DNA of 64,000 bases, taken from positions 81,841 through 145,840 of the forward strand of contig JBGARJ010000011.1 in the NCBI GenBank assembly GCA_044230315.1, in the 5' to 3' direction. The notes under the pieces are model-generated. The model did not search any database. It saw nothing but the letters and a program-made list of their open reading frames with translations, and was not told the DNA's origin. The translations under genes and the position numbers were made by a program. Below, piece after piece: positions 34,501-42,815 of this stretch; position 1 is the first letter of the stretch, and each line of letters starts with the position of its first letter. This DNA is from M3007 sp044230315. Its GTDB lineage: Bacteria; Bacteroidota; Bacteroidia; Chitinophagales; Saprospiraceae.

Positions 34501-35364
34501 AACGGCGAACTGGCCATGGTACTGCCCTCCGTGGAGTTCAACCACTGCATCGTCAAAGTGGTGGCCGACGGCAAAACCTGGTACCTGGAACTGACCGACG
34601 AGCACTTGCCCTTCGGCTGCCTGCCCAACCACGACCTGCAGGCGCTGGCGCTCGAAATTCCGTTCGGCCAGCAAACCACCGACGCCAAGCTGTTCCACCT
34701 CGATCCGCCCAACCGCGTGCGCGACGTCCGGGCCCAGGTGGCGGAAGTGAACGTGGAAAAACGCGACCTGAGCATCCGCTCCAACGGCACGCGCAGCGGA
34801 ACCCCCACGGTATTCCTGCGCGACAAATACCAGTCGCTCAGCAAGCAGAAACGCATCGAGGAAATGCAAAACGCCATCGCCAACGACTTTACCAACCCGG
34901 TGACGGTGAAAAACGTGGAATTCGGCAACCTCGAACAGCTCAACGACACCCTGCAATACGAAGTGCAGTACCAGGTGAAAAACGAGGTGCTGGAAATCGG
35001 CGACCTGAAATCGTTCAAAGTGCCGTACTACTTCGTTTTCCTCAAAGCCGATGCGTTCTCCGAAGAAAAACGCACCCATCCGGTCAGCTACTGGCGGTAC
35101 GAGGACTGCGATGCCTACCACGAAGACCTGACGATCCATTTGCCGGCGGGCAAACAGTTCAGCGAGGTGCCCAAAGACGTATCCCTGTCGTTCAACGGCA
35201 CCACGTACAGCATCCACTTCGAAAAGAAATCGGCCGATACCTTGCGCGTTGTCCGGGATATCCGCATCAATCGCGCCGACGTACCCACCAAAGACTGGCC
35301 TGCGCTGCGCGAGTTTGTGGAGGCCGTAGTGACAGCCGAAACCAAATACGTGGCGTTTAAGTAG
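31585..35364 (+). CDS. Exported TPR / DUF3857 / transglutaminase-like protein
   Basis: A 1259-residue protein from ATG 31585 (a Met at 31594 is also possible, and one at 31495 would bury the signal peptide). Signal peptide about 1-31 (LMVLAAAMLFITRPLLA). An N-terminal helical repeat region is followed by a PA14-like beta domain (about 185-300, AGFTGNIKIWVNDRLM). About eight TPRs (about 330-650) come next, then DUF3857 (about 700-860) and a transglutaminase core. The core has Cys in LGDCKDLSTLYAAIG, His in FNHCIVKVV and Asp in LELTDEHLPFG. The catalytic triad looks intact, so it may be a peptidase or transamidase. Known DUF3857-transglutaminase proteins are periplasmic with unknown substrates. 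The stop is followed within 6 bp by an inverted 7-bp array. Confidence 0.85.
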   Translation: MPLMFRTLVSSLRLMVLAAAMLFITRPLLANDYQKAWEALHQNDRKTARELLKKAMKDPATATDAAMTMVLLDYFDNQTSETADYWDKALERMTDPYPYYFTFWFNGSVAGDYGLKSKSQLKLLKNLLDDPKCSGSLKAAAQYQLGHYWITQGKFEDAQAAWLQCSNVGLWQFVGPFDNAAESGFDKDYEPIRNPKPDAVFKSAFQTDIQWFGPIDQPTGGWITPGFHVPYRTAIVYAQSFVTAPANQEVYLGAGFTGNIKIWVNDRLMISEPEQRRTDFDAYQVKCSLKKGANRILVQLGYEDEGYPNFAIRLTDAAGNLIPGLVSSNKYQPYTADQNKEQPKLVPFFAEAFFEQKIKKDPSNPLNYYLLSDTYLRNKKAQEALETVGIILEKAPNSSIFRYQRIQCYRKMENRTSQLQDAQFIKDNDPDALIALVALYAEAKDNEKWDEASDLLNRRIQLYGEEEDTWEEKIQLAARQQKVEDILRFIDQASAKYPESPYFARLRHDLAINMRKDPRAGMAIYEAFLEKNFSMNIAEALVRDYFEQGQNKKAVKMLETFASTYPDVPAYADRLFNYYYGQKENKKAQEQLDKLLRLAPYDSDNWENAARLAEQMGNTAGALQAFQKALHYNPNDFDSRRRIRELQKQPDLTSYFPQNDVYALIKNSKSDGFEGEHDFYYVLDEKATIIYPERTSETYHTLAIKLLNEKGIDRWKESSIGYNDNRQRLIIEKAEVVKANGVKIAAEQNQNQLVFPNLEVGDGIYIKYRLLSYTFGRISREYWDTYSFDGTMPVDHSRYVLLVHKNVPIANQLVNASYKPVVKNLEDFTMYTWESDHEEAVKDEKLMPSFADVGKTLHLSTLPTWSEVANWYADMSATQAKSEYYVQEVVQSLFPAGKTYSETEKARIIYEYVVKNIRYSSVPFRQGAYVPQRAAKVIQTKLGDCKDLSTLYAAIGRQMGLKVNLVLIDTRDNGELAMVLPSVEFNHCIVKVVADGKTWYLELTDEHLPFGCLPNHDLQALALEIPFGQQTTDAKLFHLDPPNRVRDVRAQVAEVNVEKRDLSIRSNGTRSGTPTVFLRDKYQSLSKQKRIEEMQNAIANDFTNPVTVKNVEFGNLEQLNDTLQYEVQYQVKNEVLEIGDLKSFKVPYYFVFLKADAFSEEKRTHPVSYWRYEDCDAYHEDLTIHLPAGKQFSEVPKDVSLSFNGTTYSIHFEKKSADTLRVVRDIRINRADVPTKDWPALREFVEAVVTAETKYVAFK

Positions 35365-35370
35365 AAACAG

Positions 35371-35572
35371 AATACGGAATACGGAATGCGGAATGCGGAA
35401 TGCGGAATGCGGAATGCAGAATGCGGAATTTATACTATCGCGGTAATAATAGTTGTTTCATTACCGGGATCTAAAAATTCCGTATTCCGCATTCCGTATT
35501 CCGCATTCCGCATTCCGTATTCCGTATTCCGCATTCCGCATTCCGCATTCCGCATTCCGCATTCCGCATTCC
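35371..35572. repeat. Inverted-arm array of 7-bp GGAATRC units
   Basis: The forward arm (35371-35430) has about nine GGAATAC/GGAATGC units. A 46-bp centre follows. The reverse arm (35477-35572) has about 14 GCATTCC/GTATTCC units. The two arms are complementary, and the GGAATAC variants lie at the outer end of the forward arm while both types alternate in the reverse arm. The array starts 6 bp after the stop of the transglutaminase gene and ends about 100 bp before moxR. Same design as the array at 5723, with a different unit. Confidence 0.9.
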
Positions 35573-35675
35573 TCCGGGAATACCCCTAAATTAACAAAAA
35601 ATTTTCCGTTTGGGCACCCGAAAACCAATTGTTAGCGTTACTTGCGCAGACCTTAACGCAATACCAGCTTTTTTC

Positions 35676-36671
35676 ATGCAACAGCATACGGATACCGAAG
35701 CGCTCAACCGGCAAATACACGCAGAAAGTGCCTTCCTCGACAAATTGACCGCCGCCACCGCGCAGGTGATCGTCGGCCAGCAGGCCATGATCGAACGCCT
35801 GTTGATCGGCTTGCTCACCCGCGGCCATATTCTGCTCGAAGGCATGCCCGGCCTCGCCAAAACGCTGGCCATCAAAACCCTGGCGCAAGCCGTTGATGCC
35901 CGGTTCAGCCGCATCCAGTTTACTCCCGATCTGTTGCCGGCCGACGTGGTGGGCACCATGATCTACAACCCGGCCAAGGCGGAATTCACGGTGCGTCAGG
36001 GACCCATTTTTGCCAACTTCGTGCTGGCCGACGAGATCAACCGCGCCCCCGCCAAGGTACAGAGCGCCCTGCTCGAAGCCATGCAGGAGCGGCAGGTGAC
36101 CATCGGTACCGAAACGTTCAAACTGGAAGAACCTTTCCTGGTGCTGGCCACCCAAAATCCCATCGAGCAGGAAGGAACCTACCCCTTGCCAGAGGCCCAG
36201 GTGGACCGTTTCCTGTTGAAAGTGAAAATCGGCTATCCTTCCCAGGACGAAGAACGCGACATCATTCGCCGCAACCTGAACAGCGATGCGCTGCATATTT
36301 CCAAGGTGATCCCGGTGGAAACCCTGCTGAAAGCCCGGGAAGCCGTGACCAAAGTGCTGCTCAGTGAAAAAATTGAAAAGTACATCCTCGATATCGTTTT
36401 CGCCACCCGTACCCCCGACCGCTTCGGGCTGCCTGAAATGGCGCCGCTGATTACGTACGGCGCTTCGCCGCGAGCCAGCATCGCCCTGGCCCAATCGGCC
36501 CGCGCCCTGGCGTTCATCCGCCGGCGAGGTTACGTAACGCCCGACGACGTGCGCGAGATATGCCTCGATGTGCTGCGCCACCGCATCGGCCTGACGTATG
36601 AAGCCGAAGCGGAAAACATCAGCCAGGAGGACATCATCGGGCGTATTTTGCAGACCATCGTCATTCCGTAG
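35676..36671 (+). CDS. MoxR-family AAA+ ATPase
   Basis: 331-residue AAA+ chaperone from ATG 35676 (an open frame from 35610 lacks conserved residues). Walker A is EGMPGLAKT (about 55-63) and Walker B is FVLADEINRAPAKVQ. Sensor 1 is VLATQNPIEQEGTYPLPEAQ and sensor 2 lies in SPRASIALAQSARALAFIRR. It is the first gene of a moxR-DUF58-bat operon. MoxR ATPases are thought to mature or insert cofactors in VWA-domain proteins encoded beside them. Confidence 0.92.
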   Translation: MQQHTDTEALNRQIHAESAFLDKLTAATAQVIVGQQAMIERLLIGLLTRGHILLEGMPGLAKTLAIKTLAQAVDARFSRIQFTPDLLPADVVGTMIYNPAKAEFTVRQGPIFANFVLADEINRAPAKVQSALLEAMQERQVTIGTETFKLEEPFLVLATQNPIEQEGTYPLPEAQVDRFLLKVKIGYPSQDEERDIIRRNLNSDALHISKVIPVETLLKAREAVTKVLLSEKIEKYILDIVFATRTPDRFGLPEMAPLITYGASPRASIALAQSARALAFIRRRGYVTPDDVREICLDVLRHRIGLTYEAEAENISQEDIIGRILQTIVIP

Positions 36672-36732
36672 GAATTGAACGGAATCAACCCGACCTTATC
36701 CAGTTCATCCTGACCATCCTGTCGCCGACAAC

Positions 36733-37617
36733 ATGCAAACCGCCGACCTGCTTAAAAAAGTCCGCAAGATCGAGATCAAGACGCGGGGCCTGAGCAGCCA
36801 CCTGTTCACAGGGGGCTATCACAGCGCCTTCAAAGGGCGGGGCATGTCGTTCAGCGAAGTGCGGCTGTACTACCCCGGCGACGACGTGCGGGCGATCGAC
36901 TGGAACGTGACGGCCCGCGCCGGCGAACCCTATATCAAGGTGTTCGAGGAAGAACGGGAAAACACCGTCATGCTGCTCGTCGATGTGAGCGGTTCGGCGG
37001 TATTCGGAAGCCACACCCAGTTCAAGGAAGAATACCTGACCGAACTCTGCGCCGTGCTGGCGTTTTCGGCCATTGCCAACAACGACAAAGTGGGCGTGAT
37101 GCTTTTCTCCGACCGTATCGAGTTGTTTATCCCGCCCAAAAAGGGCAAACAGCATATCCTGCGGATCATCCGCGAGATCCTGACAGCCAAACCCACCGGA
37201 CGCGGCACCGATCTCGGCGGCGCGCTGCGGTTTATCCACAACGTGCTGAAAAAACGCAGTGTGTGTTTCATCCTGTCCGATTTCCTGGCCGACCAATACG
37301 AAGATGTGCTGCGGGTGCTGGCCCGCCGGCACGACTGCATCGGCATCCACTGCTGGGACCCCCTCGAGCGCGACCTGCCCGATGTGGGTGTGTTGCGCGT
37401 GGCCGATGCCGAAAGCGGCGAACAAATCTGGGTGGACACCACCAGCGGCGCCCTGCGGCGCAAATACCTGTACACGTTTGAAGCACACCGGGCGAATACG
37501 CAGAGCCTGTTCCGGCGCGCCGGCGCCGATTTTCTGAGCCTGTGTACCAATCAACCTTACGTAACGGCGTTGCTGCGGTTTTTTGCCCAGCGCTCCAAAA
37601 CAGTTGCCCATGGATAA
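36733..37617 (+). CDS. DUF58 domain protein (VWA-like)
   Basis: 294-residue cytoplasmic protein. SAFKGRGMSFSEVRLYYPGD and VRAIDWNVTARAGEPYIKVF are the DUF58 signature (about 35-75). DVSGSAVFGS (about 87) is the MIDAS-like DxSxS motif of a von Willebrand A fold. It lies directly after moxR, as in other bat operons, and its stop overlaps the start of the next gene by 8 bp, implying translational coupling. Confidence 0.9.
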   Translation: MQTADLLKKVRKIEIKTRGLSSHLFTGGYHSAFKGRGMSFSEVRLYYPGDDVRAIDWNVTARAGEPYIKVFEEERENTVMLLVDVSGSAVFGSHTQFKEEYLTELCAVLAFSAIANNDKVGVMLFSDRIELFIPPKKGKQHILRIIREILTAKPTGRGTDLGGALRFIHNVLKKRSVCFILSDFLADQYEDVLRVLARRHDCIGIHCWDPLERDLPDVGVLRVADAESGEQIWVDTTSGALRRKYLYTFEAHRANTQSLFRRAGADFLSLCTNQPYVTALLRFFAQRSKTVAHG

Positions 37618-38527
37618 AACGATGTGTTTCCTCCGGTACGGCTGTTGTTTGGGCATCTTGCTGGGCTTGGGCTGGCCGCTGCGGGCCGGCGCGCAAATCC
37701 AGGCCAACGCCGCCTTCGACCGCAGCGGGATCGAAGCCGGCGACACCTTTTCACTGCGCGTGCTGGTTTCCGGCGCCCGCGTAGCGCCCAAGCGGGTCAG
37801 TTTTGCCGCCTGGAACCACCAACTACCGCCTGAAAACATCTTGTCCCGGTCGGAATGGAGCCGCTCCGGTGCGCAATGGGTGCAGCGCTTCACCCTGATC
37901 ACATTTGACAGCGCTACGCTCGACCTGCCGCCCCTGACCGTGCAGTTGCACCTCGAAGATACCGTACAGACCAACCCGCTGCAACTCCAGGTCGGGGCAT
38001 CGCATACCCGCGCCGAATTGCGCGATGCGGATGGCATACGCGACATCCGGCGCGAGCCCACCCAATGGTACGATTACTGGCCTTGGGCTCTGGGCGCCCT
38101 GGTCGTTGTATTCCTGGCCGCCCGCTATTTGCGCCGGAAGCGGAAACGCCCCAAACCGGCAGTCGTGCCCCTCGCCCCGCTGGCGCCTCCTGCCCCCCCG
38201 GCCCATGTGGTAGCGCTGGAAAAACTGGATGCCCTCGAGCAGCGCCAATTGTGGCAAAACGACCAGCTGAGCGAATATTATGCCGGGATCAGCCTGATCG
38301 TCCGCGAATTTCTGGAGCATCGCTATGCCATCCCGGCCCTCGAATCGACGACGCGCGAGATCGAAACGCTGTTAAACAATACCCCCTTCCCGGATAAGCA
38401 GAAAGCCCCGCTGAATCACTTGCTTCAACAATCCGATCTGGTCAAATACGCCGAAATACCGCCGCCTAAAAGTTATCACGAACAGGCCATGGAAAAAGCC
38501 AGAACCCTGGTTCGCCAAACCGCCTGA
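37610..38527 (+). CDS. BatD-like single-pass membrane protein of the bat operon
   Basis: 305 residues from ATG 37610, overlapping the DUF58 stop. Signal peptide about 1-30 (LGILLGLGWPLRAGA), a beta-rich periplasmic domain (about 32-150), a transmembrane helix (about 158-178, WPWALGALVVVFLAARYL), a basic stop-transfer stretch and a helical cytoplasmic tail. This matches the protein usually found between DUF58 and BatA in Bacteroidota (DUF4381-like or BatD-related). Name is by position and topology, as no catalytic motif is expected. Confidence 0.75.
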   Translation: MDKTMCFLRYGCCLGILLGLGWPLRAGAQIQANAAFDRSGIEAGDTFSLRVLVSGARVAPKRVSFAAWNHQLPPENILSRSEWSRSGAQWVQRFTLITFDSATLDLPPLTVQLHLEDTVQTNPLQLQVGASHTRAELRDADGIRDIRREPTQWYDYWPWALGALVVVFLAARYLRRKRKRPKPAVVPLAPLAPPAPPAHVVALEKLDALEQRQLWQNDQLSEYYAGISLIVREFLEHRYAIPALESTTREIETLLNNTPFPDKQKAPLNHLLQQSDLVKYAEIPPPKSYHEQAMEKARTLVRQTA

Positions 38528-38604
38528 TCGATTCGAAAGCCCAAATTACCCCCGGAGCCCCGGGGCAAACCTCAAACGCCACACTTCGAACTTCAAACAT
38601 AAAC

Positions 38605-39594
38605 ATGGTTTTTGCCCAACCGCTTTGGTTACTTTTATTGTTGTTGTTGCCCTGGCTGATCTACCGGTACCGGCAGGCGGCAGGCCAGCGGCATGTGACC
38701 CTGCAGGTGTCGCGGCAAGCGGCCATGAAAGGCGTGAAGACCTGGGTGGTATATGCCCGCAACTGGCTGCAAGCCCTGCGCTGGCTGGTATTGGTGCTCC
38801 TTATCGTGGCGATGGCACGGCCTCAGTTGCTGTGGTATGAAGACAAAACCGAAGCCGAGGCGACCGATATCCTGTTGGTCATGGATATTTCGCCCAGTAT
38901 GCTAACCCAGGACTTTGCCCCCGACCGGCTGACCGTAGCCAAACAGGTGGCCAACGATTTTGTGACCCGGCGCCCTTACGACCGGGTGGGCCTGGTGGCA
39001 TTTTCAGGCGGCGCCTTTACCCAGTGCCCCCTGACCAATGACCGGCGCTTGTTGCAGGCCTTCATCAACAACCTGCAAGTAGGGAAACTGAAAGACGGGA
39101 CGGCTATCGGCATGGGCATTGCCACCGCCGTTTTTCACCTCAAAGACAGCCCGTCGCCCAGCAAGATCGTGATCCTGCTCACCGACGGCGAGAATAATAC
39201 CGGCGAGATTGGTCCGATCCGGGCGGCCGAAATGGCGCATTCCCTCGGCGTGCGGGTGTACACGGTGGGCATCGGCAAAGACGGCGTCGTGCTCTCGCCG
39301 AGCCGCCGCAACTACGATGGCACCTTCGCATTCGCTCCCCGTGAAATGCATTTCGACTCCACGCTCCTGCTCGATGTGGCCCGGCTGACACAGGGGCAGT
39401 TTTACCGGGCTTTCTCGTCCGACGACCTCCGCGGTATATATGCCCAAATTGACCGACTGGAAAAGGCCAAGGTTACGATCAGCAAAGTGGATCATACCAC
39501 CGAGTTGTTCTTTTGGCTGCTCGATATCGCATTTTGCCTGCTGGTGCTCGAACTCTTCCTGCGCTGGGGCCCCTTGCGGGTAATAACCGTTTGA
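38605..39594 (+). CDS. batA: Aerotolerance protein BatA, VWA domain
   Basis: 329-residue membrane protein. Two N-terminal helices (WLLLLLLLPWLIYRY; ALRWLVLVLLIVAMARPQL) are followed by a von Willebrand A domain with MIDAS residues in DISPSM (about 94-99), TAIGMGI and LLTDGENNTG. A C-terminal helix (FWLLDIAFCLLVLELFL) follows. The batA-batB pair is needed for aerotolerance in Bacteroides and Francisella. The gene stands in the expected order and its stop lies two bases from the batB start. Confidence 0.92.
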   Translation: MVFAQPLWLLLLLLLPWLIYRYRQAAGQRHVTLQVSRQAAMKGVKTWVVYARNWLQALRWLVLVLLIVAMARPQLLWYEDKTEAEATDILLVMDISPSMLTQDFAPDRLTVAKQVANDFVTRRPYDRVGLVAFSGGAFTQCPLTNDRRLLQAFINNLQVGKLKDGTAIGMGIATAVFHLKDSPSPSKIVILLTDGENNTGEIGPIRAAEMAHSLGVRVYTVGIGKDGVVLSPSRRNYDGTFAFAPREMHFDSTLLLDVARLTQGQFYRAFSSDDLRGIYAQIDRLEKAKVTISKVDHTTELFFWLLDIAFCLLVLELFLRWGPLRVITV

Positions 39595-39596
39595 CC

Positions 39597-40610
39597 ATGA
39601 AATTTGAAAATCCCATCCTGCTGTTTTTACTCTGGATCGTCTTGTTGCAGGCGTTCCTGTTGTGGGTGTACTGGCAATGGCGGCGGCGCACCTTGCAACG
39701 CCTGGGGTCGCCGGCGTTGGCGCAACGGCTGTTGCTGGGATTTTCGGCGCGCCGTTTTTGGTTGAAGAATATCCTGTTCGGACTGGCCCTGGTGCTGCTG
39801 GTGCTGGCAATCGCCAACCCGCGGCGCATGGTCAAGCAACCTGCAACCGAACAGCAAGGCGCCGACATCCTCCTGGCCCTCGATATTTCCCAGAGCATGT
39901 TGGCCAAAGACGTGGCGCCGAGCCGCCTGGAACAGGCAAAACTGCTGGCGCAGCAATTGGTGCAGGCACTGAAAGGCAACCGCATCGGCCTGATCTTTTT
40001 TGCCGGCGATGCTTACCCGCAAATGCCGCTTTCAACCGACTACGAAGCGCTGGATATGTTCCTGCAGAACGCCAGCCCCGATTTCATAGCCAACCAGGGC
40101 ACGGCCGCTGCTTCAGCTATCGAACTGGCAGGCCGGATGTTCGAATCCAACTCCACCGCGGGGCGGGGTATGATCCTCATTTCCGACGGGGAAAATCACG
40201 GCGAAAACGCGCCGGGCGCAGCCAGCGACGCACGCGTACAAGGCATCGCGTTGTACACGGTGAGTATGGGCACTCCCGAAGGCGGCAACATCCCGCTGGC
40301 CGGGGGCGGCTTCAAACGCGATGTCAGCGGACAAGTGGTGCGCACCAAAACGGACCGCGCCTTTCTGCACAACCTGGCGCGCGACGGCGGCGGCGTAGCG
40401 TACGACGGCAGCGACGCATCCGCTACCGTTCGGAGTTTGACGCGGGAGATGGGGCGCCTGCAGAAAAGCACCATCGAAGCGAAGGCCCAGACCGATTATG
40501 TGCTCTATTTCCAATGGCTGCTTTTGCCATGTCTGCTGTTTTTGTTACTGGAACAGGTGCTATGGTGGCGCCACCTGCCAGGTGGCGTAAAAAAAGACAA
40601 GAAAGCATAA
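39597..40610 (+). CDS. batB: Aerotolerance protein BatB, VWA domain
   Basis: 337 residues from ATG 39597 (MKFENPILLFLLWIVLLQAF). Architecture as BatA: two N-terminal helices, a VWA domain with DISQSMLAKDVAPSRLEQAK (MIDAS), DFIANQGTAAASAIE and LISDGENHGE, and a C-terminal helix (YFQWLLLPCLLFLLLEQVLW). It is separated from batC by a 130-bp gap holding palindromic repeat copy C. Confidence 0.92.
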   Translation: MKFENPILLFLLWIVLLQAFLLWVYWQWRRRTLQRLGSPALAQRLLLGFSARRFWLKNILFGLALVLLVLAIANPRRMVKQPATEQQGADILLALDISQSMLAKDVAPSRLEQAKLLAQQLVQALKGNRIGLIFFAGDAYPQMPLSTDYEALDMFLQNASPDFIANQGTAAASAIELAGRMFESNSTAGRGMILISDGENHGENAPGAASDARVQGIALYTVSMGTPEGGNIPLAGGGFKRDVSGQVVRTKTDRAFLHNLARDGGGVAYDGSDASATVRSLTREMGRLQKSTIEAKAQTDYVLYFQWLLLPCLLFLLLEQVLWWRHLPGGVKKDKKA

Positions 40611-40658
40611 GGAAAGCGATAGTACCGACGCCACCCCGCCGAAACCGCTTAAAACGAC

Positions 40659-40718
40659 TTGGAACATGTTTGGAATGTTCTGTTTCACCTCGGCCCGAAA
40701 ATCCAAACATGTACTTAC
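40659..40718. repeat. Palindromic repeat family, copy C (short form)
   Basis: Left end TTGGAACATGTTTGGAATG and right end whose complement reads TAAGTACATGTTTGGATTTT, about 20 bp apart. It lies inside the bat operon, between batB and batC, where operons elsewhere usually have only a few bases. Ends agree with copies A, B and D. Confidence 0.75.
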
Positions 40719-40739
40719 AACCGGCCAATCTGAACTGGC

Positions 40740-41407
40740 ATGAAGATAAAAAAAATCATACCCATCCTGGTATTGTCCGCCGCAACATACGCTGTGCAGG
40801 CGCAGTCGCCGCACAACGACTTGCGCAAAGGCGACCGGCTATACGACAAGCAGCAATACCTCGAAGCTGAAAATGCCTACCGCAAGGCCGAAACCGATCC
40901 CGTAGCCGCCTACAACGCCGGCAATGCCGCTTACCAGCAGGGCAAATACGCCGATGCGGCGGCGCAGTTCAAAAAATCGGCTGCTATTGCCAGCGATCCG
41001 GGGGCCAAATCCGACGCGCAATACAACCTCGGCAATGCCTTGCTCCAATCGGAAAAATACCAGGAGGCCATCACCGCTTACGAAACCAGCCTCCGGTTGC
41101 GTCCCAACCGTCCGGACGCCAAGAAGAATTTGCAAATAGCCAAAAACCTGCTCCGGCAGCAACAGGAACCGCCGCCGCCGCCGCCGCCCAATCCGCCTCC
41201 CCGCCGCCCCCTCCGCCGCCGCGGAACAACTATGTCGACCGCGCGGCCCAGCCGCAAAAAAAAGAGGTGGCTTCCGGCACGATGACCGCAGAAGCCGCTC
41301 GCGCGCAATTGAATGCGATCATTGAACAGGAAGAACAAAAAAACGCCCGGCAATACCGGACGCTGCCGCCGGAAGCCAGGCCCGCGCGAACCAAAAAGGA
41401 CTGGTAG
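40740..41407 (+). pseudogene. batC: BatC TPR protein with a frame break in a proline run
   Basis: Signal peptide (MKIKKIIPILVLSAATYAVQ), then three TPRs (about 28-130, AYNAGNAAYQQGKYADAAAQ), then a poly-Pro stretch. In the first frame the protein ends at 41285 after an Arg-rich tail. In another frame the region after the prolines reads as a normal BatC end: YVDRAAQPQKKEVASGTM, then TAEAARAQLNAIIEQEEQ, stopping at 41405-41407. The two halves join if one C is added to the CCCC run near 41193. This is either a sequencing error in a GC-rich repeat or a real frameshift. batC is the last gene here; batD and batE are not found downstream. Confidence 0.75.
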
Positions 41408-41418
41408 CGCTACAGCGG

Positions 41419-42036
41419 CTATCGCTGCAGGATCTTCAGTGCAATGCCCCGCCCGTGCCGCTGCATGATGGCAAGGTTGATCCAGCATAGGGCCAGTTGT
41501 TCCAACAGACTCACCTTGTCGAGCCCGCCGAAATCCCACACCTGCCCGAACCCGAGGTCCCGCGCCAACTGGGTGGCGGTGGCTTTGCCGCGCGGGCTAT
41601 CGCCGGCTACGAACATATCGGCGCGCTGATCGCCATAGTTCGGGTCGAGCATGTTTTCAAAACCCGTGGTGTTGAAACATTTCACGACGTCTACGCTGTT
41701 GCAATTGGCCAGAATGGCGTCGGTGGTGTTGGCAAACCCTTCCGGGCGCATAAACACCCCGTTCATGGTATCGATGATCACCTTTCCGGCCACATCGCCG
41801 AGCGAACGGGCTACCTGGTCGGCGGTTTGGGCGGGGGCCGCCAGGATGATCACATCCGAGGCGTCCACGGCTTCGGTCAGGGGATGGGCGGTGATGTCGG
41901 GCGAGGCGTCGAGCAGGTTTTTTCCTTTGAAATTTTTCAGGTCGCGCACACCCAGGCGGATACGGTGGCCGGCGCGGGTCAGGCCTTGCGCGAGCGCGCC
42001 GCCGACGTTGCCGGTTCCGATAATGGCTATGTTCAT
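41419..42036 (-). CDS. F420/NADP-dependent oxidoreductase family protein
   Basis: 205 residues from 42036 (MNIAIIGTGNVGGALAQGLT); a Met five codons upstream is less likely. The Rossmann GTGNVG (7-12) and the VRDLKN region favour NADP(H). DVIILAAPAQ (about 66-75) and KCFNTTGFENM (about 115) are typical of the NADP oxidoreductase coenzyme F420-dependent family, which in non-F420 organisms use NADP(H) on unknown substrates. Convergent with the bat operon, 12 bp from the batC end. Confidence 0.85.
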   Translation of the reverse strand: MNIAIIGTGNVGGALAQGLTRAGHRIRLGVRDLKNFKGKNLLDASPDITAHPLTEAVDASDVIILAAPAQTADQVARSLGDVAGKVIIDTMNGVFMRPEGFANTTDAILANCNSVDVVKCFNTTGFENMLDPNYGDQRADMFVAGDSPRGKATATQLARDLGFGQVWDFGGLDKVSLLEQLALCWINLAIMQRHGRGIALKILQR

Positions 42037-42076
42037 GGTGTTGGAAAGCAATTAGATAGGAATGGATTCAGAAATG

Positions 42077-42652
42077 TTAATCGCGGTGTAATTTTTCCGG
42101 CAGAAAATACCAAACCGGGATAGCAATAAAGATCAGGTACGACAACCACACCGACACGAATGCCAGGGCCGCAGAGGAATAATACAAGGTGGTGCCCGCC
42201 AGGTTGCTCCGGTGGTATCGGGGGTGGTAGGGCATTAGTTTGGCCGTAACGGCCGCATAGTGCCGCAGGAAGGTAAAAGCGAGCGCATTGCCGCCGAGCA
42301 CGATCCCGTAGAACATGCAGGCTTGCGGCAGCAGCGGATGCGCCGCCAGAAACGCCGTGGGTAAGGGAATTAGCGACATCCAGAACAATAAATGGTGGTT
42401 GTACCACACGAGTTTGGAGGTGCTGTGTTCGATGAGGTCGTACATCGCGTGGTGGTTGAGCCACATAATAGCCAGCACGACAAAACTCATGATGTAGGCG
42501 CCCAACTTGGGCAGCAAAACCAGGAAAGCCTTCCAGACCTCCTGATCGGTAAACCCTGCGGCCATTTCGGGCAGCTTCAGGTCGAATACCATCACTGTGA
42601 TGATAATGGCGATTACGCCGTCGCTGAATGCCTCGATGCGATTCTTATTCAT
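42077..42652 (-). CDS. TMEM175-family potassium channel
   Basis: 191-residue membrane protein. RIEAFSDGVIAIIITVMVFD is the hallmark FSDG motif in helix 1 of bacterial TMEM175, a tetrameric potassium channel without the classical selectivity loop. Six helices are visible. Conserved His and Asn pairs follow in MWLNHHAMYDLI and WYNHHLLFWMSLIPLPTAFL. It starts 40 bp upstream of the oxidoreductase gene on the same strand, perhaps co-transcribed. Confidence 0.88.
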   Translation of the reverse strand: MNKNRIEAFSDGVIAIIITVMVFDLKLPEMAAGFTDQEVWKAFLVLLPKLGAYIMSFVVLAIMWLNHHAMYDLIEHSTSKLVWYNHHLLFWMSLIPLPTAFLAAHPLLPQACMFYGIVLGGNALAFTFLRHYAAVTAKLMPYHPRYHRSNLAGTTLYYSSAALAFVSVWLSYLIFIAIPVWYFLPEKLHRD

Positions 42653-42724
42653 ATACCGGATTCGTTTTGGTGCAAACCTACTTGATTCCCGTTGGAAGTT
42701 GGTATGTCAAATACGGCGGTCATT

Positions 42725-42757
42725 TTCTGTTTCAGATTATTATTTTGGTTACATTTG
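42725..42757 (+). promoter_or_regulatory. Candidate Bacteroidota-type promoter
   Basis: TACATTTG at 42750-42757 matches the -7 element TAnnTTTG, with a T-rich stretch (TTCTG) about 20 bp upstream in the position of the -33 element. It lies about 60 bp before the Gly-rich protein gene at 42816. Seen by eye only. Confidence 0.45.
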
Positions 42758-42815
42758 CCAAAACCGGAATAATAAAGGTTTAACTTTTATCAACACAAAA
42801 CGAATCTCCACAGGT

